A stretch of DNA of 64,000 nt from Pseudarthrobacter sulfonivorans (GCF_001484605.1 NZ_CP013747.1:3410001-3474000); one strand, 5' to 3'. Positions 26,799 through 36,622 are shown, counted from the first letter of the stretch. Made by a program: numbers and translations. The notes: generated from the letters alone by a model not told the origin.

Positions 26799-28202
26799 AT
26801 GTCTACACTGCTGCTTTTTGCCTTGGTTGGTGCTGTGGCGCTCGTTTGGGGGGTCATTGCCATCCGGACCTGGCCATCGTTGGATGGCAAGCATGCAGGG
26901 CGCCCCATGCACATGTTGCTTTGGGCCGTAGCCATTACCGCCGTGGCTTGCAGCGTCCTTGAATCGCAAGGGTTGCATGGCGTGTCGCGGTCGATCAGTG
27001 CGATCGCGGGTTTTGCCTTCCCCTGTGTGATGCTGGCGGGGATCTTCGGAACGTTGGCGATCCGTGGGAGGGCTGCCCATCCATTGGTGCCGGCTGGCTT
27101 GCTCGCGTTCTCAGGTGTTGTCGCCTCGTCTGCCGTAATAAATGGCCAGATAGGTGAAGTGACTTGGGGCGTAGCCTTGGGGGTGCTCTACCTGCCAGGC
27201 CTCGTTCTCGCGATCTGGAAAACCAGCGCCAGCCGCGAAAGCATCCGGCAAACCGTCCGAAGAATCAGCGTCAGCGTAGTTTGGCTGAGTCTCGCTTACG
27301 CCGCCGTCGATCTAACCCACGCCCTAGGAGACCTTCCACGGAGGATCGTCCTGCCTGGAGTCGAATTCCGACTAGCCGGGGTGACGCCCCACGCCAATCT
27401 GCTTGCCTTCACGGCGGCAATCGCCTTCTTCCTCACGATGCGGGCGCGCCCCAGGTTCTGGCTCCTTCACCTCCTCGCGTGTCTTGCCATACTTTTTCTT
27501 GCAGAGGCCCGGACACTCACCGTTGGTCTTTTGGTCGCTGGCGCCGGATATTGGATCGTCAATGCCCGGAAGTCCCGAATGGTCCGGGCGATCAATACAG
27601 CGATTTTCGGTGCCCCCATTGCTGTTTTCCTGTGGCCCGCAATCGTGTCCTCGTTCGATGAATCGTCCCTCGCGTCGGATGTGACCACCCTGAACTCCCG
27701 GACTCTGGTGTGGGATCTGGTTGCCGCCAACTGGACGGAACGCCCGGTCTTCGGCTGGGGAGCTTTCACTTTCGACAACGCGACAGGCTCCCCCCTGTCA
27801 GCGCTTTTCTTCAACAACTCGCACAACCAGTTCCTCGAAGCCTTGATTGAGGGTGGAACTGTGGGGCTGCTCCTAATGGGAGGCGTTGCCGTCGCGCTCG
27901 CATGGTCGCTGACGAAAGCGCGGGACGCGCCGTATGTGGCTGTGACCATCATGTGCCTGTTCTTCATGATGACCGAAGTCCCGTTCACCTTGCATAACTA
28001 CGGCTTTAGTTACGTGGTGGTGCTGGCCGCGCTGCTGCTTGCGATCCTTGTTCCTGGGCCTACTGTTCGGTCCGCTGCGGGTTCCGTTGAACCAACGCTG
28101 CCTGAACGTCAGGACGCCCATCTTGCGAAACTTGAGGGCGCGTTGACAGCGCAGCGCATCGCCAGGACCAGCGCCGTGTCTGGCCCCGGCGAACCGCGCT
28201 AA
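26799..28202 (+). CDS. Wzy / O-antigen ligase-like polysaccharide polymerase
   Basis: A 467-residue protein with about 11-12 membrane helices and the Wzy_C (O-antigen ligase/polymerase) pattern: the large outside loop and motif TLNSRTLVWDLVAANWTERP, then FGWGAFTF and NNSHNQFLEALIEGGTVGLL. It probably joins repeat units outside the membrane. The ATG has GGGGGAAC upstream. The C-terminus is cytoplasmic and charged. Polymerase and ligase cannot be told apart by sequence, but no separate Wzy is seen in the cluster, so polymerase is favoured. Confidence 0.82.
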   Translation: MSTLLLFALVGAVALVWGVIAIRTWPSLDGKHAGRPMHMLLWAVAITAVACSVLESQGLHGVSRSISAIAGFAFPCVMLAGIFGTLAIRGRAAHPLVPAGLLAFSGVVASSAVINGQIGEVTWGVALGVLYLPGLVLAIWKTSASRESIRQTVRRISVSVVWLSLAYAAVDLTHALGDLPRRIVLPGVEFRLAGVTPHANLLAFTAAIAFFLTMRARPRFWLLHLLACLAILFLAEARTLTVGLLVAGAGYWIVNARKSRMVRAINTAIFGAPIAVFLWPAIVSSFDESSLASDVTTLNSRTLVWDLVAANWTERPVFGWGAFTFDNATGSPLSALFFNNSHNQFLEALIEGGTVGLLLMGGVAVALAWSLTKARDAPYVAVTIMCLFFMMTEVPFTLHNYGFSYVVVLAALLLAILVPGPTVRSAAGSVEPTLPERQDAHLAKLEGALTAQRIARTSAVSGPGEPR

Positions 28203-29360
28203 GCGGCCTGTGTCGCGAGCTTCCAGCCGGTGCTGCCTGTGCCGCTGTTTTTGATGTACATCGTGCCGGTGTCCGTGCGGAGGTAGACGGAGCCGGGGCC
28301 ACCACCGAATGCGCTCTCGGGCGAACCGGCCCCGGATATTTGGCGAACATCGCCGGCGGCATTGAGGATGTCCGTGTACGGCATGTTCCCTGTCGCTCGC
28401 ACACCGGGCCCCAAAGTTGCACCGCCTGATAACTGCGTGCCGAGGGCGCCGTTGGATGAGACCAATACGGCGTTCTGGGTGAACCGCCGCGCCGTGTTGC
28501 CCGAGACGGTTGCCGGGAATGATTTGTCCAGCATGACCGCTTTGAGTGCTGTGGCGTTGCCGTCGAGCATGTTGCCGCTGATGGTGAGGTGAGTGGAGTT
28601 GATTACTTCCACTGCGTAGAGCGCTGCTGCATTGACGACGTTCCCAGAAACGCTGATGTTGGTGCACACGCCCTCAATTTTGAGGCTGCTGCCCGTGCAT
28701 CCGGCTACGGTGTTCCCGCTGATGGCGCAGTTGGTAGCTGCCGAGTTGCAGGAGATGCCCGTCGAGCCAGTACCGCCGCCGTCGATTGTGTTCCCGCTGG
28801 CCGTGAAGCGGGCTGCGCCGGAGAACTCAATGCCGTAGTCCTTATTGGATGTGCAAGTATTCCCGGCAACCGCCGCGCCCTTGGCGTTGGCGATGCTAAT
28901 GCCGATGCGTCCACCCGTGACAGTGTTCCCGGTGATGGCGGAACATTTCGATGCACACGGGCGGGGCCAGGGTTGGTCCGATGGGGAGGATAACCCTGTT
29001 GTTGGTGATGCGCGACCCGGTGACAGTCAGCGCGGCTTGGTTGTGGACTTTGATGCCACCCTCAACGATGCCTGTCCCCTGATCAGTGCGGTCCACGTAG
29101 TTGCCTGTGATAACAGGGTCTACGATGTTGACCGCCGCGGGCTGGACGAAGATTGCGTTACCGCCGCCGCCGAGGATGGTGTAGCGGCCGTTGCCTCGGC
29201 TGCTCCCGTCGCGTCCGCCGAGGCTGGGGATGCGATGGCAGCATAAGTCGTAGCCGCCTCAGTCTTATCGAGCTTTGGCGTCCCATAAGTGGCAGAAAGT
29301 GCCGATGCAGTTTCGGTGCCAGGTGTCGTGATCGCCTGCTTGATCGCGGCGTCTGTGGGT
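28199..29360 (-). pseudogene. Right-handed beta-helix surface/tail-like protein, frameshifted
   Basis: Three reading frames together encode a right-handed parallel beta-helix protein. The N-terminal piece has DAAIKQAITTPGTETASAL; then GNAIFVQPAAVNIVDPVITG; then ITGNTVTGG, VAGNTCTSNKDYGIEF, TASGNTIDGG, CAISGNTVAGC and ISVSGNVVNAAALYAVEV, regular GNT/GNxV rungs. The C-terminus ends VYLRTDTGTMYIKNSGTG, a tip seen in phage and secreted fibre proteins. Frameshifts lie near 29210 and 28940, and the N-terminus is cut at a junction with a recombinase remnant near 29360. The last 156 codons (28199-28669) remain open. Confidence 0.7.
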
Positions 29361-29985
29361 AGGATTGTTCACGGCCTCACCTGACTTGTTGCGTAGGAGC
29401 AGCGGCCCGGACGTCCGTTCACCGGCTGCTGCATCCAATGCGCGCAAGACCGGGACGGCTAGCGGGATGGTGGCGGGCTTGCCGACGAGGCGGAGCACCC
29501 GGTGGCCGCCCTCGATGTCCTGGTAGTCCTCGATCTTCACGTTGCACGCCTCAGTGACGCGCAAGCCCAGCATGCCCATCAGGGCGATGAGTGCGGAATC
29601 GGACCGCGAGGATGCCCGGGCGCACTGGATGACGGCGCACAGCTCCATCCGATCCAGCCCCATCGCCCGGGACGCGTCGATGAAGACCCGCAGCATGCGG
29701 ATGAGAGCGGCAGGGGATCGATCGATGTAGCCGTTGATCTGCGCGAAGCTGTAGTAGCCGCGGATGATTGGGCGGTGGTGGGCCACGGTGGGAGGGTGAG
29801 TTCTTCCGCTCGTCCTCGAGGTAGCGGGCAAAGAGTTCCAGCACCGGCCGGCGCATGCCCTCCAGTACGTCGATGTCTAGGCCCCGCACCAGCCGAACAG
29901 GATCTTCAGCGACACCTTGTAGGTCCCCCTGGTGCTGCCCCGGTAGCGGGCAAGGTACCAGCCGCCGCCAGCTCCGCCGTGGTCC
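29361..29985 (-). pseudogene. Tyrosine recombinase/integrase remnant
   Basis: Minus-strand frames piece together a site-specific integrase: the SAM-like DNA-binding part (YLARYRGSTRGTYKVSLKIL, then RRPVLELFARYLED, then GYYSFAQINGYIDRSPA) and the start of the catalytic domain with the first conserved Arg in MGMLGLRVTEACNVKIEDY. Two frameshifts lie near 29790 and 29890. The HxxR and Tyr residues are absent because the sequence switches to the beta-helix protein near 29360. It is therefore inactive and probably left by a mobile element. Confidence 0.75.
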
Positions 29986-29989
29986 CTTC

Positions 29990-31042
29990 TTATGGAGCCG
30001 CTACGGCGCTCCGGTATGCGGTGACGAGTTCGCCTACGCCTCGGCGTGCAGATAGGTCGAGCGGAGCGGGTGCCGGCTGTAGTTGGGCGCGGAAGTCCGG
30101 GAGGCCGAAAATTTCCAGCGCCCGATTCCATTCGGCCTGGTTGGCTCCGATCTTCATGACGTTGGGGAACTCCTTAGCCCACATCATTCCGGGGGCGTGG
30201 TTCACGATGGCTGGGACTCCGGCCACCAGTGCCTCTGACAAGGCAATGGGCATCCCCTCGTGGCGGCTGGGCATCAGGAACACGGAAGCCTTCAATAGGC
30301 TTTCCGCAGGATCGCTCACACCTCGGTGGCGAAGACGGCCAGCGGCCTGCAGCCCGTCGAGGATGGCCTTTTCTTCCGCAGTGGCTCCCGTTTCGTCGCC
30401 GTGGAAGTACAGGTCGAGGCTGCTGGCCTTGACGGCTCGCAGCGCTAGGGCGTGGTTCTTGATGTGCGATGAGTTGCCGACGATAACAGCGGCGGCAGCT
30501 TCACTCTTGGGGAGATTCGTTCGCACATCGCGCAGAGTGAAGAACCTATCCTCCACCCAGTTTAAAATGAGCGTGGGGTCCCGTTTGAAGGCTCGTTCAT
30601 TGTCCTGGACGTCCGGAGATACAGCGATGAACTGCTTGACGAACCTGTCGGCGACGAACGCCTGGGCTCTCCGGCTTAACAATGCTTTACCTTGGGGTCG
30701 GAAATAGCTGTGGATGGTCCGGATGATGGGCGTCTTAGGAAGCGCAACCTTGGCGGCCAGGGTGGAGAGCCCGAATGCGCCCTCAGTGTGGATGTGTATC
30801 AGATCTGGTTTCTCGGACTTCAGTAGGGTGGCCCATGCCTTAGCGCCAGCAGCGGTCCTGAGCGACGGGACTGCGGCGACTTGATAGCCTGCCGATTCAA
30901 GTTCGGGAGCGAAGGGGTGCTCCGTGCCCTGACCGACGATTAGGGTGTCCAGGCCCGCGTCCCTGAAGTGCTCCGCCGCCGAAACGAACATCCGTTCCAT
31001 ACCGCTCGGCTTCAATGCGCCCATGAGGTGAACTATCTTCAT
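29990..31042 (-). CDS. Glycosyltransferase family 4 protein
   Basis: A GT-B glycosyltransferase of 350 residues. The N-terminus MKIVHLMGALKPSGMERMFV is the family's nucleotide-sugar side; LIHIHTEGAFGLSTLAAK, IRTIHSYFRPQG and AVIVGNSSHIKNHALAL follow. The donor motif is SRHEGMPIALSEALVAGVPAIV. Compared with relatives the C-terminus is short, and the stop falls just at the junction with the integrase remnant, so a few residues may have been replaced. It probably adds a repeat-unit sugar. Confidence 0.86.
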   Translation of the reverse strand: MKIVHLMGALKPSGMERMFVSAAEHFRDAGLDTLIVGQGTEHPFAPELESAGYQVAAVPSLRTAAGAKAWATLLKSEKPDLIHIHTEGAFGLSTLAAKVALPKTPIIRTIHSYFRPQGKALLSRRAQAFVADRFVKQFIAVSPDVQDNERAFKRDPTLILNWVEDRFFTLRDVRTNLPKSEAAAAVIVGNSSHIKNHALALRAVKASSLDLYFHGDETGATAEEKAILDGLQAAGRLRHRGVSDPAESLLKASVFLMPSRHEGMPIALSEALVAGVPAIVNHAPGMMWAKEFPNVMKIGANQAEWNRALEIFGLPDFRAQLQPAPAPLDLSARRGVGELVTAYRSAVAAP

Positions 31043-31433
31043 TGTCTGTACCTTTCCCCCTGCGAGTTTGGGCGTGATGCCTGTAGGAACTTTACAGGGT
31101 GCGGATTGTCCGGTCTTTTGTACCCCCTAGACTTCGGCACATGACTTTTGGGGAATCGCGTAAGCGTGTGCTTGTTTTGGTGCTGGCCATGGATGCTTAG
31201 GTAGCAGAGCGCCCGTGAGCGCGGGAGATATAAACGTTCTGGGGCGCCTGGGCTGATTGACATTCTGCCTGTGCATGTCCGCCGGTGAATGCCAGCGCCA
31301 TGCCGCATGTATGTGGTACTGGGGCAGCTGCTGAATTAAGACTGTGTCGCTGCCACGATGGAGCCTGCGTCTCATTAACCCGAGTGACGCGCACCAGTTG
31401 GGAGGGCTGTCCGCTGCCAATTAGACTAACGGC
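31043..31433. other. Divergent intergenic region before galE
   Basis: About 390 bp between divergent genes with no gene recognised. It should hold promoters for the glycosyltransferase and galE; no clear consensus pair was found. Confidence 0.5.
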
Positions 31434-32450
31434 ATGAAGGTATTGGTGACCGGGGGCGCCGGCTATATTGGATCACACACTGTGCTTTGCCTGCTCGAAG
31501 GCGGCCATGAGGTCGTGGTTCTGGACAACCTACTGAACTCTAATGCGGAGTCGATGCGGCGGGTTGAGGAGCTCACCGCTCGGACGCTGGGCTTCCGTAA
31601 GTGCGACCTGCTGGATCGCGAAGCTCTCGACGCTGTCTTCCGCGACGATAAATTCGACGCAGTGATCCACTTTGCCGGGTTAAAGGCAGTGGGTGAATCC
31701 GTCGCGAAGCCTCTTTGGTACTACAGAAACAACGTCGTGGGGACTTTGAACCTACTCGAAAGTATGGAAAGCGCAAACGTCCGGAGACTGGTTTTCAGTT
31801 CCTCCGCAACGGTCTATGGCGCCTCTGAACAGGTTCCCCTCATCGAAAAGTCCCCGCTGGACGCCACGAACCCCTACGGTCGGACTAAGGAACAAATCGA
31901 AGACATCCTCTCGGATCTCTGTGCAGCCGATGACCGCTGGAGCGTCGCCCTACTTCGTTATTTCAACCCCGTCGGCGCCCATGAATCTGGACGCATTGGC
32001 GAAGACCCACAGGGAACACCCAACAATTTGCTGCCATTCGTTGCGCAGGTCGCAGTCGGACGTCGCGAGAAAGTCAGGATATTCGGCAACGACTATCCAA
32101 CGCCGGACGGAACCGGGGTAAGGGACTACATCCACGTCATGGATCTTGCCGGCGGGCACCTAGCGGCTCTGGATTATCTTGAGAGCAGGTCTGGGACCTT
32201 CCGCTGGAATCTAGGAACCGGCAAGGGAACATCCGTCCTGGAGGTCATCGCGGCCTTTAGCACGGCTGCTGGCCAGCCCATCGCGTACGAATTTGTGCCC
32301 CGGCGGCCCGGCGATGCAGCAGTTAGTTATGCCGATGCATCCGCTGCGCTTGCCGACCTTGGTTGGTCAGCGCGCCGAAATCTCGCGCAAATGTGTGAAG
32401 ACCATTGGCGCTGGCAGTCCTCCAACCGCAACGGCTACGGGCAGACCTAA
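31434..32450 (+). CDS. galE: UDP-glucose 4-epimerase
   Basis: Interconverts UDP-glucose and UDP-galactose with bound NAD+, feeding galactose to the polysaccharide and linking galU to repeat-unit synthesis. The 338-residue protein has TGGAGYIGSHTVLCLLEGGH at the N-terminus, HFAGLKAVGESV, the catalytic Ser in FSSSATVYG, the Tyr/Lys pair in NPYGRTK, RYFNPVGAH and DGTGVRDYIHVMDLA. Length and motifs are normal. It is the last intact sugar-nucleotide gene of the locus. Confidence 0.94.
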   Translation: MKVLVTGGAGYIGSHTVLCLLEGGHEVVVLDNLLNSNAESMRRVEELTARTLGFRKCDLLDREALDAVFRDDKFDAVIHFAGLKAVGESVAKPLWYYRNNVVGTLNLLESMESANVRRLVFSSSATVYGASEQVPLIEKSPLDATNPYGRTKEQIEDILSDLCAADDRWSVALLRYFNPVGAHESGRIGEDPQGTPNNLLPFVAQVAVGRREKVRIFGNDYPTPDGTGVRDYIHVMDLAGGHLAALDYLESRSGTFRWNLGTGKGTSVLEVIAAFSTAAGQPIAYEFVPRRPGDAAVSYADASAALADLGWSARRNLAQMCEDHWRWQSSNRNGYGQT

Positions 32451-32570
32451 AGCTCCACTGGACGGTTCCCTTCATCGAAGATCTCACGACCCTCGGTGGC
32501 GACTGGTCAACGGCTCGCAGCCTGGAGGCATCGAAGCGATGACAGCAGCAGCTGGTCTTGGTTTTGATGT

Positions 32571-33460
32571 TCAGCAGGAGGGTTCCGCAGCTTCGGCCTG
32601 GGCTGCCGGGAGATTACCCGAGATCGGGAGGTAGCTGGCCCCCGTCGTAGTGGCGACCGACTCGAGCAAGGCCGAGTCCTGATCGCCCCCGAGGCCGATG
32701 GTGTAGACGCGAACGCCGTTGGCGCGAAGGTCTGGCAGCACCTGCTCGGCGGTCTCTGCTCCGGCATTCTGCAGCCCGTCCGTGAACAGCACCATGACCT
32801 GGCTCGCCGCACGCCCGGCAGCGATGATGGCGTTCAGTCCTTGCCGCAGAGCGTCGCCGATCGCGGTTTGGCCGCCCGGGAGGAGGTTGTTCACGATAGT
32901 GTGTCGAGCGTTGCGCCAGGTGGTCTGGTTCGGTCCCGCCGCGGGCACCTCGCTTCGTGCCCCGACCGTGGTGGGACTTCCCGCATAGGTGACAAGCCGA
33001 GCTCTTCGATCGGATTCACGTAGTCCACCCAGAAGTTCGCGCCGATCTTCAGCTGATTGAACTTGGCTCCGGCCATGCTGCCGGAGCGATCCAACACCAA
33101 CTCGAAACGCTGGGCCGGTAGCAGGTCGTAGAGATAGTGGGACAGCTCGTGGGCCATGATGGTGGGCCGCATCAGGAAGTCCTGCGAGATGTCCGTCGAC
33201 TCCGTTGGCAGCCATAGCCGGGCGGACGTGGAATTGGGCCAGACGTCGCTGTTGGGATGCACCCAGATGCTGGCGTCCGCGCCGCCGAAATTGTTGGCCG
33301 CGTACAGCACCGTCCCGATCGAGTGAGTGCCGTCCGTCGCGTCGTGCAGGCTGCGCGACGCGCGGTTGAACAGATCGCACAGGAACGCGATCTCGTTCGG
33401 CTGCGGCATATAGCGCAGCGATACGGTCAGGTTGAACCTGCCGCCGTTGAAGAATCCCAT
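32571..33460 (-). pseudogene. CLCA-like metalloprotease plus VWA domain protein, frameshifted
   Basis: Two overlapping frames form one protein. The first (from 33460) has a zinc-protease-like site in MRPTIMAHELSHYLYDL (HExxH), then a VWA domain with the MIDAS start VLDRSGSMAG. A frameshift near 33005, after NPIEELG, moves to the second frame: LVTYAGSPTTVGA, LPGGQTAIGDALRQGLNAII, VMVLFTDGLQNAG and VYTIGLGGDQD, ending abruptly at 32571. Protease-like plus VWA order recalls CLCA proteins, but the spacer between them is very short, suggesting an internal deletion. No signal peptide is left. Cytoplasm or exterior cannot be judged. Confidence 0.7.
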
Positions 33461-33541
33461 GCCTTTCGCTCCTTGTCTCTTACGTCAGCGTCGACGTGCC
33501 GGTGCGTTTATTGGTGGGCGCGGTAGACCGACCCGAAAGAC

Positions 33542-33760
33542 TTAGGAGGTGAAGGAAACCGGTGGCGGGCTCCAAAGCGGTTCGTTGACCGGGGTGCTGT
33601 CGAGGCCTTTGCGACTGGCGGTGGCCGGGATACGGAGCTCGACCTGGTCTGCATTTGGAGCCAGCCAGGAGACGGGTAGCGGCGAGGGCCAAATATCCTG
33701 GGGGAGATAATCATCTTGACTCCAAGAACTGCAAAAGAATAAGGAGACTTTGCCGCGCTT
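33542..33760 (-). pseudogene. C-terminal protein fragment, unrecognised
   Basis: The minus-strand frame ending at 33542 reads like real protein (DDYLPQDIWPSPLPVSWLAP, VELRIPATASRKGLDSTPVN, SPPPVSFTS) but has no start codon in a sensible context and begins just after a stop. I do not recognise the family. Its strand and position just upstream of the VWA pseudogene suggest both are relics of the same decayed operon. Confidence 0.35.
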
Positions 33761-33956
33761 TAGCTAAATTGCGAAGCGGAATGTGCTGCCGAATCCGGAG
33801 CTGGCGATGCTCGGCCTAGTCCTCCCGCTTGCGGCCTGTCCAGACATTCAATCAAGTTGTTTTACGAAATCGAGTCATCGAATGGGCCCACGTTCCGAGG
33901 TGATCTCGGCCTCGACCGGCGGATACGGCGCTCCGCCTTCAGGTTGCTGCGGTTGG

Positions 33957-34103
33957 CTATTGGGCTGCCACGGACTCCGTGTGCTCAGCACACCGGACGG
34001 TCGCGATCAGCGGCCCGCCGCCGTCGTCCTTTTGGTAGCGCGTTACGTGATTGGTTGTTTTGCCGCACGACGGGCAGAAGGTTTTGTGTTGTTTTGTCCC
34101 CAT
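33957..34103 (-). CDS. Small zinc-ribbon protein, copy 1
   Basis: A 48-residue protein starting MGTKQHKTFCPSCGKTTNHV and ending VRCAEHTESVAAQ. CPSC plus the later C and H (RCAEH) are spaced as in a compact zinc ribbon. A near-identical intact protein is encoded at 59333-59473 and remnants lie at 35021-35070 and 36397-36490, so this is a family, not chance. The conserved middle is YQKDDGGGPLIATV. The function is unknown; a nucleic-acid or protein-binding role is only inference. Frames extending upstream are not shared with the other copy. Confidence 0.6.
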   Translation of the reverse strand: MGTKQHKTFCPSCGKTTNHVTRYQKDDGGGPLIATVRCAEHTESVAAQ

Positions 34104-34310
34104 ATCGAGCATTGTAGGGGGATCGAGTTTCCTGCATGTAAACGAGCGCGGCGGCCATGACCGGCTGCCCCGGCGGCGCCACCATTGTTGCTTGTTGACC
34201 GCCACTCCGGCCGGGCGTAGGGTGCCACTCTGGGCTCGAAGTAGATAAATCCTGGGGAGCCTGAAAGTAATCGATCGTGTTCTTTCACTCGAACCCTAGG
34301 GAGAATTGCC

Positions 34311-35002
34311 GTGCGCACCAGATTCATACTTATTGCGGCCCCTGATATTCGGGACAATGCTGGCTGTGCCGACCACGGCGTCGGCGACGGCGGGAGACGC
34401 CGTTTCCGGTTCGGCCGTCATCGTGGCTTGGTCCCACTGTCCGGATGGTTCCGACGCCCAGCTGGCATTTTCGGCCCAAGGTTCCACCGGGAAACGGCCA
34501 CCGGACTGGTATCAATCACTTGCCTTTCGTCCACCCACGCCTACGAAAGTGCCGTCTCCTGCCTCGACGTGTAAGGGGCCGTGGCGATAATGGGCATGAC
34601 GGTGACCACGTCGACTTCGCCAGCCTTCCCGTTGGCTCGGCTATGTCCCTGACGGTAGCGGACGGCGGTCCTGGCGGCGCCAATGCCGCCATTAGTGTGC
34701 TGATTACCGGCTCCAACTGGCGTTACGAGGTCGAATCACCCTTTGGCCAGCGGTGACATTCTTGTGACGGTAGGCCCCGGTGTGTCTCTGGCGCAGTGCT
34801 CGGATGGAACGGACAACGACGCCGACGGCATGACGGATTATCCTGCCGATCCCGGCTGCCAGTCCGCCCAAGACGCCACGGAGTCACCCAACCCTGCACT
34901 TCCGGCGGTCCACCCCACATTCAAGAAGGACTGCGAAAGGGCGGATACGTGAAATTCGGCTTCGCGAACCAGGGCGCGTGCGTCTCCGCTATTCGGCGCT
35001 GA
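34311..35002 (+). pseudogene. Secreted protein with Ca-binding-like segment, multiply frameshifted
   Basis: Pieces in several frames make one secreted protein: signal peptide MRTRFILIAA joined across a shift to PLIFGTMLAVPTTASATAGD; then AVIVAWSHCPDGSDAQLAFS; a shift to ATGLVSITCLSSTHAYESAV; a shift to DFASLPVGSAMSLTVADGGP and AISVLITGSNWRYEV; then AQCSDGTDNDADGMTDYPAD, a DxDxDG-type calcium-binding-like stretch; and finally GGYVKFGFANQGACVSAI, a C-terminal motif of actinobacterial secreted proteins. At least four frameshifts make it inactive. It may be two adjacent genes. Confidence 0.55.
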
Positions 35003-35020
35003 GATCCCATACCATTGGGC

Positions 35021-35070
35021 GGGCGCAGTCAGCGGCCCGCCGCCGTCGTCCTCTTGGTAGAGGTTTTGAT
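35021..35070 (-). repeat. Zinc-ribbon gene remnant, copy 2
   Basis: On the minus strand NLYQEDDGGGPLTAPAQW matches the centre of the small zinc-ribbon family (YQKDDGGGPLIATVRC), with high DNA identity over about 45 bases. The cysteine pairs are missing, so it is a fragment. Confidence 0.6.
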
Positions 35071-35171
35071 TCACCGCATCCAGCTGACGCCCAGCCTTCA
35101 GTCAGCTCGGCATATGGAACCTTACCTATGCTCGATGGGTGAATTCTTGGTCAAGTAGCGGAATCCCGAAC

Positions 35172-36350
35172 ATGAAGGAACGCCTGGTGGCGCCGGCATC
35201 CGGACTGCTGTCCGGGCGGCAGCACGCGCTCGATGGCCTGCGCACCATCGCGGTGGCCGGCGTTTTTCTCTTCCACACCGTCACCGGGTTCGCCCCCGGT
35301 GGATCCATTGGCGTGGACGTCTTCTTCACGCTCAGTGGTTTTGTCATCACGCTCCTGATCATGAAGGAGTACCGTTCCACGGGCCGGTTGCGCGTTGGAG
35401 TTTTCTACGCCAAACGGCTTGCCCGGCTCTGGCCTGCGCTGCTGGTTCTTTGTGCTGTGGTGGTTATGGTCGGCCTGATCTTTCCAACGTCGGGGTGGGG
35501 CGGCCAGGCAGCCGATGCCATTCCGGCCGCTGGCTACGTGATGAACCTGTCCAACTTCGGAGCCTTCGGTTCCTCGACCGGCGGCGGTGCGCTGAGCCCA
35601 GCCTGGACGCTCGCCGTCGAGGAGCAGTTCTACCTGGTCTGGCCAGTGCTCCTTCTGGTTATGCTGCGGTTCTGGAAGGTCCGTACGGTCGCCTGGATCA
35701 CCGCGGTTCTGGCGGCGGGGTTCCTGGTTTCACGGTTCTTCCTGGTCTCCGGAGGGGCATCGCTGGCCCGGATTTACAACGGGCCGGATACACGGGCTGA
35801 CGAGTTGCTGTTGGGGTGCGCCGTGGCTCTGGTGTTGTCGTCCATCAGCCCGGGCTCCCGGCTCCAAGTTTCCCTGCAGACCGGTGTGCGCCGGTTCGGT
35901 CCGTTCGCGGGGCTCGCCCTCGTGCTGGCCGTGTTCACGTTCAAAGAGCCGACCACGCCCGGGGCCTGGTTTGATATCTTCTGGACGGTCGGCCCGACTG
36001 CCTTGGCACTACTGGCCGGGCTGGCCATCGGGTGGCTTGTCCTGCTGCCAGAAGGCCTCGTCTCAAAGATCCTGGGCCACCGCTGGCTTTCCCGCCCGGG
36101 CCGGGACCTGTCCTATGGCATGTACCTCTGGCACTTGCCGGTCTATATCCTGCTGATTCCGCTGGTCCCGTCACTGGCCGTCCGCGTACCGCTGACGGCA
36201 GCCCTGACCGTGCTGATGGCTTACGGATCGTTCCGCTTTGTGGAGCGGCCCATCCGCCGCTGGGCCTCCGGAAGGCTGGAACCCGCCGTCCTCCGTCCCG
36301 TCCCGGAGCCCGCCCGGAAGCTGGAGCTTGCCGGGGTATCCGGGAAGTAA
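35172..36350 (+). CDS. OafA/YrhL-type membrane acyltransferase
   Basis: Acyltransferase family 3 integral membrane protein of 392 residues with about ten helices, likely acylating an envelope sugar. Diagnostic parts are ALDGLRTIAVAGVFLFHT (catalytic His in FLFH), GGSIGVDVFFTLSGFVITLL, FYAKRLARLWPALLV, SPAWTLAVEEQFYLVWP and SYGMYLWHLPVYILL. It lacks a C-terminal SGNH domain; a separate SGNH hydrolase gene lies 2.5 kb downstream. A GTG at 35139 would extend it by 11 residues. A degraded second copy of its 3' half lies at 38173-38838. Confidence 0.9.
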   Translation: MKERLVAPASGLLSGRQHALDGLRTIAVAGVFLFHTVTGFAPGGSIGVDVFFTLSGFVITLLIMKEYRSTGRLRVGVFYAKRLARLWPALLVLCAVVVMVGLIFPTSGWGGQAADAIPAAGYVMNLSNFGAFGSSTGGGALSPAWTLAVEEQFYLVWPVLLLVMLRFWKVRTVAWITAVLAAGFLVSRFFLVSGGASLARIYNGPDTRADELLLGCAVALVLSSISPGSRLQVSLQTGVRRFGPFAGLALVLAVFTFKEPTTPGAWFDIFWTVGPTALALLAGLAIGWLVLLPEGLVSKILGHRWLSRPGRDLSYGMYLWHLPVYILLIPLVPSLAVRVPLTAALTVLMAYGSFRFVERPIRRWASGRLEPAVLRPVPEPARKLELAGVSGK

Positions 36351-36396
36351 GGCCGAACCCAAGGTTCCTTCCCCCTGCTTTTGTGCGTGCCCAAGC

Positions 36397-36490
36397 TCAG
36401 GCGGCTTCACCCGAGTGCTCAGCGCACCACACAGTCGCAATTAACTGGCCGCCGTCGTCGGCCTTCTGATACACCGTGTGACAGATGCGG
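36397..36490 (-). repeat. Zinc-ribbon gene remnant, copy 3
   Basis: On the minus strand ICHTVYQKADDGGQLIATVW followed by CAEHSGEAA and stop matches the C-terminal two thirds of the small zinc-ribbon family. The start and the first CxxC are missing. Residues ADDGGQLIATV are closer to the 59.4-kb copy (KADGGGQLIATV) than to the 34-kb copy. Confidence 0.65.
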
Positions 36491-36622
36491 ATAGATTGTT
36501 GCCGAGGCGGTGGGTCTTAGATAGATCTGCATACTACGATGCAGCTACGTGATAGTGCTTCACAAAAGGCCCAGCAGAACGCCATGGAGTAGGAAACGCC
36601 TCCCGCTAATTGTGTCTCTTTT

